64,000 bases of DNA from the NCBI GenBank assembly GCA_903893805.1, contig CAITNM010000046.1, positions 1 to 64,000 of the forward strand. Direction: 5' to 3'. The stretch is from an uncultured Alphaproteobacteria bacterium. GTDB lineage: Bacteria; Pseudomonadota; Alphaproteobacteria; Paracaedibacterales; CAITNM01. The first letter of the stretch is position 1. The number at the start of each line of letters is the position of its first letter. Below are positions 9,860 through 19,772 of this stretch, in pieces. The notes under the pieces are model-generated. The model saw only the letters and a program-made list of their open reading frames with translations, did not search any database and had not been told where the DNA came from. Made by a program: the position numbers and the translations under genes.

Positions 9860-10278
9860 GACTATCCTACTGATTAACAAACGGTAATTATGTGCCATTT
9901 TACCGCGCAATGTAACGAAAAAAAGAAATATAGTCAATGTTTTTAGTTTTGTCCACGTTTGTTAAAATTTTAGTAAAAAGCAATGGGACATTTTTTTAAA
10001 ATTTGATTAATTTCTTACTTCATGGCATGATTAGATCACATAACAGGTATGAGAGATTATTGTTTTGATCTATCTATTGAATCTGATAAAAGAATTGTTT
10101 GGACAAACAGTACAATCTGCATCTTCGCACCTTTTCTTATTTCAAACTCCTAATGCACACTCCTCAAAATCTCAGTCATTGTTTGCCTTAAAGGAAGATC
10201 CGGTCATTCAATGTAATTATTCATTAGCACCTGATCCATAGCATCTACGTTTTTGCTTTGTCTTCTCTTTCGCCTTCC

Positions 10279-10543
10279 GCTTTAGTGGTGCCGTACGTAA
10301 AATACTTCTACCTGCCAAATAGCAAATTGTTCCACGTTTGATATTTGTGCCAATTATTATCTAAGCTCAGCATACCGTGCTAAGTATGCCTGATCTGGAT
10401 ACTGGATGTTCCCGCTAGTCTGATGTGCAGTTCTCAGAATTTATCTGATTACCTGCCTTGGATAACCTATGTTAGGTAAGTCCATTCTTCTGGACATCCC
10501 CTCGGGGACAATCAATATGTTGATAGTACGGCACTACTAAAGC
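10279..10543. repeat. inverted repeat pair bounding a ~230-bp segment
   Basis: Left arm 10279-10296 reads GCTTTAGTGGTGCCGTAC. The right arm at 10526-10543, read on the other strand, is GCTTTAGTAGTGCCGTAC, one mismatch in 18. The interior has several smaller stems and no open frame. This layout is compatible with a miniature inverted-repeat element or a structured transcript. No target-site duplication was evident. Confidence 0.5.
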
Positions 10544-10590
10544 GAGACGAAAAACAGAGCGAACGAAACAAAGATGAGAAGAAGGAAGAA

Positions 10591-10612
10591 AGAGGAAAGA
10601 GGAAAGAGGAAA
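10591..10612 (+). repeat. short AGAGGAA tandem repeat
   Basis: Three head-to-tail copies of AGAGGAA within a longer purine-only tract (about 10570-10620). Simple-sequence DNA; no function assigned. Confidence 0.6.
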
Positions 10613-10623
10613 GAAAGAGAAAC

Positions 10624-10664
10624 CGTCATCCAGAGCCTGCAAGGCAGGCGTAGGGACCCAGTGG
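10624..10664 (+). repeat. CGTCAT palindromic element, copy A
   Basis: Starts CGTCATCCAGAGCCTGC, has a GCCTGC/GCAGGC stem, and ends GGGACCCAGTG. Copies B and C share the CGTCAT...GAG(G)CC head, a central GC stem and a CCAG tail, so this is a small dispersed REP-like family. Confidence 0.65.
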
Positions 10665-10743
10665 ATAATATCGGAAATAACTCATTTCCTTAGTTTCCCT
10701 CCGACTTGATTGGAGGGTCCAGTCCTATACATTCGGAAATTAC

Positions 10744-10784
10744 TCACTGGATAACCACGTCCACGTTGTGGCCTCGTTATGACG
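10744..10784 (-). repeat. CGTCAT palindromic element, copy B (inverted)
   Basis: On the minus strand it starts CGTCATAACGAGGCCACAA, has a CCAC-type stem and ends GGTTATCCAGTGAG. It faces copy A, with a CCCTCC/GGAGGG hairpin between them (about 10697-10717), giving a BIME-like composite. Confidence 0.6.
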
Positions 10785-10802
10785 GTTCTTGATGCTTTCT
10801 CT

Positions 10803-10843
10803 CGTCATCCAGAGCCCTCAATAGAGGGCGTCGGGATCCAGCA
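10803..10843 (+). repeat. CGTCAT palindromic element, copy C
   Basis: Starts CGTCATCCAGAGCCCTC, folds as CCCTC-AATA-GAGGG, and ends CGGGATCCAGCA. It abuts the stop codon of the minus-strand gene ending at 10844, so it would be in that gene's 3' untranslated RNA and might act in termination or stability. Confidence 0.65.
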
Positions 10844-12277
10844 CTATGATGCCTTCTGGTTTAAATTTGCACGTGTAATTGTTTCTTTTACAATTTCTAA
10901 TTCTGTTGGTGCTAAACTACTTAACTGAGAAAGTGTATGCTTAGGGCGTAGCCTCGATAGCCTGGATAGCTTGGATAGTTCGACAAGTTCTTCAAATTGC
11001 CCAGGTATTAATAGTGCATTCCTTTTTTTTAATACACTTAGATATTCGCTATAATCCCACCCCGAGTCTGACTCAAGCCCTTCAATAGCTAATAAATAAG
11101 TCTCAAAAATATCATCAGGAATTGCTGAGATTGCTGAACTTTCTGAAAACATAGAAAGAGGTATGTCCCATAGCTTCTTTTTCGCAAGAGTTTTTACTAG
11201 TCTGAAATATTTTTCTTTTTGATTTTCTGGAACATCTGCGTATGCACAAAGGCTTAGGAATGATTCAAAAGTAGGATAAAATAAACACCTATCAACATGA
11301 GCACCAAAAAACGGATACCCTAAATTTTCAGTGACTTCATGGAATTTTTTAATATTACTTGGCAGTAAGGTCTTTTCTTGGTCTATTGATGGTGCAGTGC
11401 CAGGCTGCCAACCAGACAACATTAATATAGCTTCTTGTATTCTATTTTCTGGAGTACTTGCTGTGTTACTGGTTTCTGGAGTACGTGCTGTGTTACTGGC
11501 ATAATGCCTCTTGAAATCCTGTATTTCATCCTCAGTGAACTCCCCGATTCTACTGTATGTGAGAAGATCACCTTGCTTACCAAAGTTCACTTCCTCTGCT
11601 AGCTTCATCACAAGGCTTTTTCCTTTTTGTAATGTTGTTTCACTAAATTTCATGCTTTCTTCAAGAGCTGCATTACTTGCATATTTAGCTTCTGCATACA
11701 TAAACTTTACAGGGTCATCACGGTCATCACGGTCATCACGGTCATCACGGTCATCACGGTCATCACTGTTTGTTCCAGCGTCTGCGCCATACATCAAAGT
11801 ATTTGAAAGGTTTAAATGTGTAGTAATTGCAGCAGGAGTAGCATTTTTAGTGAACACATGCCTAATTTCGGCTTTCTGAGAGTCTTTAGCAACAGCTTTG
11901 CCAATTCCAGTAAGGGCTGTTTTATACTTATTCATTTCTGCAGGGCTAACGACAAGGTCAGAACATACGCCACGGTCAAACCCATAGCCAAGGCGCACCG
12001 CTTCAGCTATTTGCAGTGGAGAGGTTTTTATTTCATCAAGCCTTTCACGTATGGTTTCAGCTGCGTTGGTATTTATTCTTTCACCCTTAACAAATAAGTT
12101 ATAAATGAAAACAAAAATGCCAATCGCTTCAAATTGGCAACCTTGTTCTGCTATTTCTGCAGCAAACGCTGTACGAAACGCACGAACCTGGCTGTTTGTT
12201 GCAGGAAGAATAGGCTCAGCACAGTGAAGGGCTATGACATTGAATAGAATTAAAAATTTTATGAAATACTTGTTCAT
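10844..12277 (-). CDS. secreted hypothetical protein with DDR repeat
   Basis: Unrecognised 477-residue protein. ATG 12277 gives a signal peptide (MNKYFIKFLILFNVIALHCAEP) with AGGTAG upstream; an in-frame start at 12331 would precede the leader. The middle carries (DDR)5-DDP, encoded by six 9-base repeats, and a short near-duplication (TARTPETSNTASTPE). The C-terminal half is predicted to be mostly helical by eye and ends with LSKLSRLSRLR. Likely exported; role unknown. Confidence 0.65.
   Translation of the reverse strand: MNKYFIKFLILFNVIALHCAEPILPATNSQVRAFRTAFAAEIAEQGCQFEAIGIFVFIYNLFVKGERINTNAAETIRERLDEIKTSPLQIAEAVRLGYGFDRGVCSDLVVSPAEMNKYKTALTGIGKAVAKDSQKAEIRHVFTKNATPAAITTHLNLSNTLMYGADAGTNSDDRDDRDDRDDRDDRDDPVKFMYAEAKYASNAALEESMKFSETTLQKGKSLVMKLAEEVNFGKQGDLLTYSRIGEFTEDEIQDFKRHYASNTARTPETSNTASTPENRIQEAILMLSGWQPGTAPSIDQEKTLLPSNIKKFHEVTENLGYPFFGAHVDRCLFYPTFESFLSLCAYADVPENQKEKYFRLVKTLAKKKLWDIPLSMFSESSAISAIPDDIFETYLLAIEGLESDSGWDYSEYLSVLKKRNALLIPGQFEELVELSKLSRLSRLRPKHTLSQLSSLAPTELEIVKETITRANLNQKAS
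11713..11766 (+). repeat. six tandem 9-base units GGTCATCAC
   Basis: Exact head-to-tail units inside the minus-strand secreted gene, encoding Asp-Asp-Arg triplets. Because the unit is a multiple of three, copy-number change would keep the frame. Confidence 0.9.
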
Positions 12278-12424
12278 TATATTTCTACCTAAAAAAATCA
12301 AATGCTTGCAACAATATACCAGAAAACTCATTAAGCTCTAGTAAATTTTCGCCGGCTCATACTAAATTAAAGTGGAATTTTAAACGAAGCAAATACGGGT
12401 GTATCACCAGTTAGTTTTTCCATT

Positions 12425-13708
12425 TTACTTTCGAAAAATTCCAACTACTTCCAAATGGGCAGCCCACAAAAACTGGTCCACAGGATGTACAACTTCCAAG
12501 GTGTAGCCACCGTTTTCTAAGGTTTTAGCATCTCTGGCAAAAGTGTGTGGGTTACATGAAATATAAATAATCAGCGGCACCTTGCTTAGGGCCAGCTGCT
12601 CTATTTGTTTTTCGGCACCAGCACGCGGAGGGTCAATCACCACAGTGCTATAGTCATTTAATGCTTTTGTATTCAAAGGATTTTCGAACAAGTCTTGCAC
12701 GAACGCAGACAATGGAAAGCCTTTACTAGCTTCTGTAAGCACCTCTATAGCTTTGGGGGCACCTTCAAACGCATCTACCGGGCCATAATTCAACAACATG
12801 CCGCTGAACGTGCCGCGTCCGCAAAATAAATCCAAAAGCTTCGTTTGCTGACCTGCTTTATCCAAGGTCTGAATTACAATGTCCTGCATCCACCCTTGCG
12901 CCAGACTGCTTGCTTGTAAAAACGCCCAAGGGTCAACCGGTACTGTTAATTGACCAAATTTAGTTGTCATAGGCGCTACTTGCCATAGCACATCATACAC
13001 CTTGCGATGCCTGAATTGCAGCCTATTCCATTTAGCTTGCTCAGCAATAGCGCTTAGTTGTGTGCGTTGATCTTCAGTTAGCTGATTCATTCCTTGAACT
13101 TCAATGGCAATATCAACTAACCCTTCTAGCTCTAAAATAAAAATTGTTGATTTTTGAAAGGGCTCAAGCAAATTTTCTAACGCTGTTCGCAAAAAGGGCA
13201 GGGCGTCTTGCAACGGTTGCGTTAAAACTGGGCATTCTTCCATATCAATAATTTGGTGGCTTTGCAGTCGGTGAAAGCCCATGAAAAGCTTGTCACCTTT
13301 TTTAACAGCTTCAAGGTTCGCCCTGCGTCGTTGAGCTGGTGGCACTACTTTAATAGGTTCAATAACATACGGGTTCAAACCGTTATCTAAAAATGCCTGA
13401 GTCAACAATGCCGTTTTGAATTCTTTATAAAATCCTTCACTAGCATGTTGCAGTATGCATCCTCCGCAAGCTGTGAAATGTTTACATGCTGCAGGTTGTC
13501 GTTCACTCGATGGCTTAATAACCTGCTTAAAATACGTATTAGTTCGCTTTGTGTATTGCACCCTCTCAAATTCAATTTCTTCACCAGGAAGACAAAACGG
13601 CAGCTCCGTATCACCACTACTACTTATTATTTCCGCAAAACAATTCTCCTTTAGGCGTAAAGCCCTTCCGGTTGCTTGAGTAATAATTGGCGGGGTTTGA
13701 TTGCGCAT
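12425..13708 (-). CDS. RumA/TrmA-family RNA (uracil-5) methyltransferase
   Basis: SAM-dependent 5-methyluridine methyltransferase with a 4Fe-4S site (COG2265). Cluster cysteines Cys75, Cys81, Cys84 (ACKHFTACGGC) and Cys159 (ECP); SAM motif LLDLFCGRGTFSG at 291-303; DPPRAG at 359-364; catalytic Cys385 in YISCNP. 427 residues. The N-terminal TRAM-like part is short. Whether it targets 23S rRNA (RlmD/RlmC) or tRNA cannot be decided from motifs. Single gene, divergent from the SPFH block. Confidence 0.9.
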   Translation of the reverse strand: MRNQTPPIITQATGRALRLKENCFAEIISSSGDTELPFCLPGEEIEFERVQYTKRTNTYFKQVIKPSSERQPAACKHFTACGGCILQHASEGFYKEFKTALLTQAFLDNGLNPYVIEPIKVVPPAQRRRANLEAVKKGDKLFMGFHRLQSHQIIDMEECPVLTQPLQDALPFLRTALENLLEPFQKSTIFILELEGLVDIAIEVQGMNQLTEDQRTQLSAIAEQAKWNRLQFRHRKVYDVLWQVAPMTTKFGQLTVPVDPWAFLQASSLAQGWMQDIVIQTLDKAGQQTKLLDLFCGRGTFSGMLLNYGPVDAFEGAPKAIEVLTEASKGFPLSAFVQDLFENPLNTKALNDYSTVVIDPPRAGAEKQIEQLALSKVPLIIYISCNPHTFARDAKTLENGGYTLEVVHPVDQFLWAAHLEVVGIFRK

Positions 13709-13882
13709 AAAACACTAATGTGGACTTGGATTCATAACTTCGCATGTTAAGTCTTTTTGTTTTTTTAATCTATGCAAAAGTGATGGCAAGTTAATGAGGT
13801 TAAATATTTTTTACAATCTTTACGATTTGTTCATTTATAAGTCATTACACTAAATATAGTTACTCAAATAGGTAATTTGGTA

Positions 13883-14494
13883 ATGATTGATAAGGTTTTT
13901 ATACTTCTCACCTTATGGCCTTGCATATGGGCCTGTAGCGAACTGTCTGAAATTGAATCTTATCTGGGTGATATAGAATATTGCCTAAGGGAGTGGTCAG
14001 TATGCAAAATCTATACACAACAAGAAATGGATTCTCTACCACAAGCTGCTGAATTTGCAGGTCGTGAGCGTCTTATTGAACATATGAAAAATATGAATTC
14101 CATATTGGACCGCTACGCCAATTTCAAACTTAAACGCGACGAAGGGCTTGCCCTAAGCTCTCAACTCAAAACCTTTCCTGACATAGACGTATTTCAAGAA
14201 GAATTTTTCACCTCAGAAGACGCTGTTGAGGGAAACCCCAATGCTCAAATAGAAAGGTGCCTAAAATATTGCGGAATATTTTTAGCGAAGCGTCAGCTTA
14301 TCTCTATGTTTAGTGGCGACAGAACTCGCGGAGAACCCTATTACAAAGCTACAACTGAACCAGTTTACCTTTATATGAAAAAATTAAAAGAAGACGTTGA
14401 ATATGATGGCGGCTGTATAGGGCGCTACAATGCAACACTTGAAACTCTAAAGGTAACAGGTGCCAAAAAATCATGGTTATGGTACCCTTGGTAA
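13883..14494 (+). CDS. secreted hypothetical protein ahead of the SPFH gene
   Basis: 203-residue protein from ATG 13883 (a TTG at 13877 is in frame). The N-terminus [20 protein letters not shown] is a short signal peptide; the Cys before SE could be lipidated, though the box is not canonical. Six further Cys are spaced through the chain. It ends KKSWLWYPW, an aromatic tail. Its stop is 19 bases before the start of the SPFH gene, so they may be co-transcribed. No family recognised. Confidence 0.55.
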   Translation: MIDKVFILLTLWPCIWACSELSEIESYLGDIEYCLREWSVCKIYTQQEMDSLPQAAEFAGRERLIEHMKNMNSILDRYANFKLKRDEGLALSSQLKTFPDIDVFQEEFFTSEDAVEGNPNAQIERCLKYCGIFLAKRQLISMFSGDRTRGEPYYKATTEPVYLYMKKLKEDVEYDGGCIGRYNATLETLKVTGAKKSWLWYPW

Positions 14495-14513
14495 AAAAGT
14501 AGGGGTCATTTCA

Positions 14514-15431
14514 ATGGAATATGCAATATACGGTTTTGCAGCGCTGGTCGGTATCTATTTAATACGTTCAGTACGCATTGTACCACAAGGGTATGAGCAC
14601 ACAGTTGAGCGTTTTGGTCGTTATATCCAAACCCTAAAACCCGGCTTAAACTTAATTATCCCTTTTGTTGATGCTGTTGGATCAAAAATCAACATGATGG
14701 AATCAGTCTTACAAGTTCCATCGCAAGACATTATCACCAAAGACAACGCAGTCGTGAATGTCGACGGGGTCATTTTTTATCAAATTCTTGATGCAGCTAA
14801 AGCAGCGTACGAAGTTACTAACCTTCAAGTCGCCATTTTAAATTTAACCATGACCAATATTCGTACTGTCATGGGTTCAATGGATTTAGATGAATTACTG
14901 TCTTGCCGTGAAAAAATCAACGCGCGTCTATTATCTGTAATTGATGGTGCTACAAACCCTTGGGGTACAAAAGTTACTCGTATTGAAATTAAAGACATTA
15001 AGCCTCCTAAAGATCTAGTTGATTCTATGGGGCGCCAAATGAAGGCAGAACGAGAAAAACGCGCTTCTATTTTAGAAGCTGAAGGTCAACGCCAATCAGA
15101 AATTCTAAAAGCAGAAGGCGAAAAACAAGCTGCTGTTCTGCAAGCGGAAGGTAAGCTAGAAGCTGCACGTCGTGAAGCTGATGGCCGTGAACGTTTAGCA
15201 GAAGCGGAAGCAAATGCTACCATAGCAATGTCAAATGCTATAAAAACTAGCGGACCTATGCCGTTGCAATATTTTATTGCTGAACGCTATGTGCAGGCAT
15301 TCAAGGAACTCGCTTGTTCTCCAAACCAGAAGGTGATTATGTTGCCTTACGAAGCTACGAATATGTTGAGTTCAATTCAAGGAATCCGTGAGCTTTTAGA
15401 CGCTACCGATTCAAAATCAAAGAAAGCCTAA
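14514..15431 (+). CDS. stomatin/QmcA-like SPFH membrane protein
   Basis: Bacterial stomatin (band-7) protein of the QmcA/YbbK type. ATG 14514 follows AGGGG at 14501-14505; an earlier in-frame ATG (14460) would overlap the upstream gene. One N-terminal helix ([15 protein letters not shown]), then [16 protein letters not shown]...LKPGLN, the [15 protein letters not shown] core and a long Ala/Glu/Lys/Arg coiled coil with repeated EAEG(E/K) units. 305 residues. It precedes an NfeD gene, the standard partner of this family. Confidence 0.92.
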   Translation: MEYAIYGFAALVGIYLIRSVRIVPQGYEHTVERFGRYIQTLKPGLNLIIPFVDAVGSKINMMESVLQVPSQDIITKDNAVVNVDGVIFYQILDAAKAAYEVTNLQVAILNLTMTNIRTVMGSMDLDELLSCREKINARLLSVIDGATNPWGTKVTRIEIKDIKPPKDLVDSMGRQMKAEREKRASILEAEGQRQSEILKAEGEKQAAVLQAEGKLEAARREADGRERLAEAEANATIAMSNAIKTSGPMPLQYFIAERYVQAFKELACSPNQKVIMLPYEATNMLSSIQGIRELLDATDSKSKKA

Positions 15432-15444
15432 CGGAGATAAATTT

Positions 15445-15888
15445 ATGGATGCACTATTTGCTTTTTGTATGAATATGGCTGCTTGGCAGTGGATGAGCCT
15501 AGGTGTGGCTTTCTTAGCATTTGAATTAATGTTTCCTGGCATATTCATGTTGTGGTTTGGTATTAGCGGACTACTTACTGCAGGGCTTGTTTACTTATTG
15601 GGTATTTCAGGTGCTCTTGCTATTGCCATTTTCTTAGTGCTTGGTGTGGCAGTGAGTATGATTGGTTACAAATTCCAAAACAAAGCGCCTAAATTTTTAG
15701 TCAACAACATGAAAAAAGCGATGATTAATACAACTATCACTCTTCAAGAACCTATAACAAACGGACAGGCACGTGTGAAAATTGGTGATGGTCACTGGAC
15801 AGTAACAGGGCCAGATCTACCAACAGGTTCAAAAGTTAAGGTTGTGGAAGTTTCTGGAAACAGCTTGGTTGTTGAATTGGCGAAGTAA
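15445..15888 (+). CDS. NfeD-like membrane protein
   Basis: Partner of the stomatin-like protein 13 bases upstream, with GGAGA before the ATG. Hydrophobic N-terminal half (about residues 12-75, three membrane segments including LMFPGIFMLWFGISGLLTAG) and a C-terminal OB-fold NfeD domain (ITNGQARVKIGDGHWTV...VKVVEVSGNSLVVE). 147 residues. The pair is thought to organise membrane domains. Confidence 0.9.
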   Translation: MDALFAFCMNMAAWQWMSLGVAFLAFELMFPGIFMLWFGISGLLTAGLVYLLGISGALAIAIFLVLGVAVSMIGYKFQNKAPKFLVNNMKKAMINTTITLQEPITNGQARVKIGDGHWTVTGPDLPTGSKVKVVEVSGNSLVVELAK

Positions 15889-15889
15889 T

Positions 15890-17102
15890 TCATCCAGCCA
15901 TTTTCATAAAGAATTTCCCCCACAGGAAACTAAGCGCATCAGCCATCTCATGAATCATTTCTTTGGTATGAAATGGCGTTACAGTAAGTCGCATACGCTC
16001 TTCCCCGCGAGGGACAGTTGGGTAATTGATCGGTTGTACGTAAATTCCAAAATCATGTAAAAGTGCATCGGTAAAGTCCTTACAGGCTTTGGCGTCCCCA
16101 ATAACAACTGGCACAATATGGCTTGGTGTATTGTGGTAATTCACTTGTGTTTTGGCCAAAAGGCTTTTTAACAAGTTAACATTATCCCAAAGTTTTTCGC
16201 GTAAATCATCTGCTTCTTGCAATACTTTAATTGAAGTTGTCGCAGCACTTGCTATCATTGGCGGAAGCGACGTTGTAAATATAAAACCTGAAGCCATACT
16301 GCGCACGTAATCAACTAGCGATTTTGACCCAGTAATGTAACCACCAATCACGCCATAAGCTTTTGCAAAATTTCCTTGAATAACATCAATGCGGTGCTGC
16401 TGATTAAGAGCATTCGCTAAACCAGCACCACCTTTACCGTATATGCCAACGGCGTGTACTTCATCTAAATAAGTAAGGGCGTTATATTCTTTTGCTAAAT
16501 CACATATCACCTCAATAGGGGCGAAATCACCCTCCATCGAATACACAGAAACAAAAGCAATAAGCTTAGGTTGCTTTTTGTCATACTTGCTAAGCTGTTG
16601 ACGAAGCTGGTCCAAATTATTGTGAGAAAACACATGTTTGGGGACACGACTATGGTTTATTCCTTGAATCATAGAGGCATGAATTTTCTCGTCACAAAAT
16701 GCAACGCAATTAGGCAAGCCTTTTGCCAAGGTGCATAATGCTGCTTCGTTGGCTACATAGCCTGATGTGAAAACTAACCCAGCTTCTTTTTCATGAAGAT
16801 TGGCAATTGTACGTTCAAGCTCCACATGCAAATGTGCCGTGCCTGAAATATTGCGGGTGCCACCTGAGCCTGCTCCATAAGTTTTAGTTGCTTGTATTGC
16901 GGCTTCAATAACGCTGGGGTGGTGGCTCATACCTAAATAATCATTGCTGCACCAAACAACAACAGGCTTGGGTCCATTAGCAGAATGCCATATGGCCGAT
17001 TGGGGAATTATTTGCGTACCGCTCTAGATCAGCAAAGACACGGTAGCGTCCTTCTGACTTTAAAACGTTAAGCTCTTGCTCAAAAAAATTATCGTAAGGC
17101 AT
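15890..17102 (-). pseudogene. hemA: 5-aminolevulinate synthase split by a one-base frameshift
   Basis: PLP enzyme condensing glycine and succinyl-CoA, the first step of haem synthesis in Alphaproteobacteria. An N-terminal fragment starts at ATG 17102 (MPYDNFFEQELNVLKSEGRYRVFADLERYA) and stops at 16977. The rest of the protein (IWHSANGPKPVVVWCSNDYLGMS onward) continues in another frame. One extra base near 16997 explains both; without it the product is 403 residues, the normal length. The PLP-lysine region (GNFAKAYGVIGGY) and the DEVHAVG motif are intact. An internal ATG at 16930 would give only a 346-residue product lacking the conserved WCSNDYLGM strand. Either decayed or a sequence error. 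Confidence 0.85.
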
Positions 17103-17157
17103 TGGGGTAGTTTGCAGGTTTTTAATGGAAACATAAAGAAGAATTTATGCTATTACT

Positions 17158-18510
17158 ATGACAAAAGTTTCAAATTGTTTGGTGGATGTGTACGCACAAG
17201 CTGAAAATGTCGCAGTTTTTTCTGTTTCAGAGCTTTCCCAGCTTTTAAAGCGAGCGGTTGAATCGCAATTCGCACAAGTTTGCGTTCGTGGTGAAATTTC
17301 AGGATACAAGTTACACAGCTCAGGTCACGCGTACTTTGCCTTGCGTGATGCAGAATGTGTTCTTGATGCTGTGATGTGGCGTGGAACAAAAACCACAGCC
17401 CCTCTTCAAGATGGGTTAGAGGTTATAGCCACTGGTAAGCTAACCACCTATGGCGGACGTTCAAAATACCAAATGGTTATTACCCACGTCGAAGCTGCGG
17501 GGCAGGGTGCCCTACTTAAAATTTTGCAAGATCGAAAAATTAAATTGCAAAAAGAAGGCTTGTTTGACCGCAAACGAGAGCTGCCCAAATTCCCCAGCAC
17601 TATTGGCGTAATCACTTCGCCAACTGGGGCCGTCATTCGCGATATTTTACACAGAATTGGTGATCGCTTTCCTTGTCACGTGCTGGTTTGGCCAGTGTTG
17701 GTGCAAGGTTCAGGATCATCTGATCAAATAACTGCAGCAATCAAAGGCTTTAATAATCTAGCGCACCGACCAGATGTGTTAATTGTGGCCCGTGGTGGTG
17801 GCAGCCTTGAAGATTTGTGGGCATTTAACGAAGAAAACGTTGTACGTGCCGCTGCATTCAGTGAAATTCCTATTATTTCTGCAGTTGGTCACGAAACCGA
17901 TACAACCTTAATTGATTTTGCATCAGATAAACGCGCACCAACGCCTACAGCTGCTGCTGAATTTGCAACGCCTGACCAACAAAGCTTGAAACTATTCATT
18001 AGGGAATCAGAAACTAGGTTGCAGCGAATAACATTGCAAACCCAAGAACGCTACAAGCTAATGCTGGAAAACCTAAGCCGCAGAATTCCTGATTTGCCAT
18101 CAATTGTGCTTGAAAAAAACCAACGGCTAGATGAATGGTTTGAACGTTATGTGCGTTCCAGCGTGGTGTTTTTAGAACGCCAACAGCACCTTTTAAACGC
18201 TATAAAAATTCCATCGGCCCTTAAAAATGTTGAACAGGCAGAACAGCAACTAGAAAAAGCTATTCAGCCATTAACAACGGCCTTTGCAAACTCTTTTTTT
18301 GAAAAAGAACAAGCCCTGAAGTGGCAATCAATGTTACTGAGTCAAAATTCTTACCAACGAACCTTAGAAAAAGGCTTCTGTTTAGTTGAAGGTGATAAGG
18401 GGGTTGTTAGATCTGCGCAGACCCTAAAAACAATGAAAGAAGCGAACATTCACTTTGCTGACGGTAAGGTTAAAATACAGCCGGTTAAAGAACAGAAAAC
18501 ATTGTTCTAG
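17158..18510 (+). CDS. xseA: exodeoxyribonuclease VII large subunit
   Basis: Nuclease subunit degrading single-stranded DNA with XseB. N-terminal OB-fold ([20 protein letters not shown]), core motifs [43 protein letters not shown] and [29 protein letters not shown], then a long coiled coil. 450 residues, normal length. Divergent from hemA with 55 bases between the starts. xseB is not in this window. Confidence 0.96.
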   Translation: MTKVSNCLVDVYAQAENVAVFSVSELSQLLKRAVESQFAQVCVRGEISGYKLHSSGHAYFALRDAECVLDAVMWRGTKTTAPLQDGLEVIATGKLTTYGGRSKYQMVITHVEAAGQGALLKILQDRKIKLQKEGLFDRKRELPKFPSTIGVITSPTGAVIRDILHRIGDRFPCHVLVWPVLVQGSGSSDQITAAIKGFNNLAHRPDVLIVARGGGSLEDLWAFNEENVVRAAAFSEIPIISAVGHETDTTLIDFASDKRAPTPTAAAEFATPDQQSLKLFIRESETRLQRITLQTQERYKLMLENLSRRIPDLPSIVLEKNQRLDEWFERYVRSSVVFLERQQHLLNAIKIPSALKNVEQAEQQLEKAIQPLTTAFANSFFEKEQALKWQSMLLSQNSYQRTLEKGFCLVEGDKGVVRSAQTLKTMKEANIHFADGKVKIQPVKEQKTLF

Positions 18511-18586
18511 AGCTATAAATTTATTGCTTATATTTGAAACATAAAGTAATTTTATGTGATGAAAAGATGTAAAGATTTGATTCCTA

Positions 18587-19699
18587 ATGAACAAACTATT
18601 TTATATATTCACTTTTGTTAATTTTTTAAATTTGAATGCTGCTGGGCAATCACTAGATCTTCTACTTAGCTTTGAAACAGAAAGAATGTTTGTTCGTCCG
18701 CTGGCTCCCCGTGATTACGAAGCAGCAAAAGCAGTTGATGCTTCTGATTCTAGCTTTGTGGATATTATAAAGCATAACGCATGTGATTCACTTGTAACAC
18801 AGGAACGTATTCTTGTGCGCTCGACAGAGATTAGAACATTAAGGAAAAATCAGGAGCTCAGTAACATTTATTACGGAGCATTTTTAAAAGGTTCTGACAC
18901 TCTTGTTGGCCTTATTCATATTAAATTCTTCCATGAAAATCCAAATACTAAATGCTACTTAGGTACGGACGGAAAATATCATCGAGAACATCAAGGCAAA
19001 GGTTACGCTTCAGAAGTTAAAAAAGCACTCTTACAACGCTATCAAAATCTTGGAATAATTCCTACTATCGAAGGCGAAAATTCGCTGTTTTTAGGCTTTG
19101 ATGGTCTTATAAGCTTAAGAAATAAAGCATCATTAAAATACAACATTATAAATTGCGGATACAAAGTTGGTCGTTTATTTGGAGACCGCGTAGAAGTTTA
19201 TTTCCCTTTTGTTGTTGAGCGTCTTCCTTACAAAAAAGGGTGTTCTGTTACATTTACTAATGATGCTGGAGTTTTTGTTACTAAAACAGAAGACACTTTT
19301 AATTCGTCTGTATTGCTTCATGATCGTATTATTGGTTCTTTGACTCAGTATCTATCAAGAGATGAAGCAACATCTGTGATTGGTGAAAAAGCCCTAAGGC
19401 TAGAATCTTTAAGAAGCCTTGTAACAGCTGGTGATGATGCATTAAGAGAAGAAAATGTTTTTGTGATTAATACATTAGGGCAATCTCTTGAATTGTTGGA
19501 TGATGACTTATTGACAGGAAAACACGAACTTATTGTTGAATTATGTGCACAAAGCAATCAGGAATTACGCAGGATGAGAGCTTTTTACTATTGTTGCTCT
19601 CCTGCCAATAGAGGAAAACTTAACGAAGCTACTGCGAACCTAAGAATAGTAAAGTCACACCTTGGAATTCGTAACAATAGCTGGTGCTGTTTTTCTTAG
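18587..19699 (+). CDS. exported GNAT-family acetyltransferase-like protein
   Basis: N-terminal signal-like segment (MNKLFYIFTFVNFLNLNAAG) followed by a RimJ/RimL-type GNAT domain: FETERMFVRPLAPRDYEAA, a substrate-side GLIHIKFFH strand and the acetyl-CoA loop REHQGKGYASE (Gln136-Gly-Lys-Gly). The remaining ~170 residues match nothing I know. It ends NNSWCCFS; the last four residues (CCFS) fit a weak CaaX pattern or a lipidation site. GNATs are normally cytosolic, so an export signal suggests an effector (inference). 370 residues. Confidence 0.65.
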   Translation: MNKLFYIFTFVNFLNLNAAGQSLDLLLSFETERMFVRPLAPRDYEAAKAVDASDSSFVDIIKHNACDSLVTQERILVRSTEIRTLRKNQELSNIYYGAFLKGSDTLVGLIHIKFFHENPNTKCYLGTDGKYHREHQGKGYASEVKKALLQRYQNLGIIPTIEGENSLFLGFDGLISLRNKASLKYNIINCGYKVGRLFGDRVEVYFPFVVERLPYKKGCSVTFTNDAGVFVTKTEDTFNSSVLLHDRIIGSLTQYLSRDEATSVIGEKALRLESLRSLVTAGDDALREENVFVINTLGQSLELLDDDLLTGKHELIVELCAQSNQELRRMRAFYYCCSPANRGKLNEATANLRIVKSHLGIRNNSWCCFS

Positions 19700-19772
19700 T
19701 AAACGTATAGCAAAAGCTGTGCACATCCCCTTGATGCATAAAAGGAAATCAAGTATCCTTCAATAATCCTTT

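Larger units (their letters stand above)
9860..10843. other. ~1 kb gene-free, hairpin-rich intergenic region
   Basis: No credible gene on either strand. It holds an inverted-repeat-bounded segment (10279-10543), several small stems (GCATAC/GTATGC near 10371-10387; GTCCA/TGGAC and TCCCC/GGGGA near 10480-10510), a purine-rich AGAGGAA tandem run (about 10591-10612) and three copies of a CGTCAT palindromic element (10624-10843). It may be eroded mobile DNA; I could not identify a transposase remnant. Confidence 0.6.

Noticed and set aside
10130-10260. Possible transposase fragment on the minus strand
   Set aside because: A short peptide-like stretch (LPLRQTMTEILRSVH) can be read, but stops are frequent and no transposase motif is present.
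11713-11766. CRISPR-like short direct repeats
   Set aside because: The units are 9 bases, contiguous and in frame inside a gene; there are no spacers.
11511-11879. Plus-strand frame with an SRSSRSS repeat
   Set aside because: It is the antisense reading of the DDR repeat in the minus-strand gene, which has a signal peptide and ribosome-binding site.
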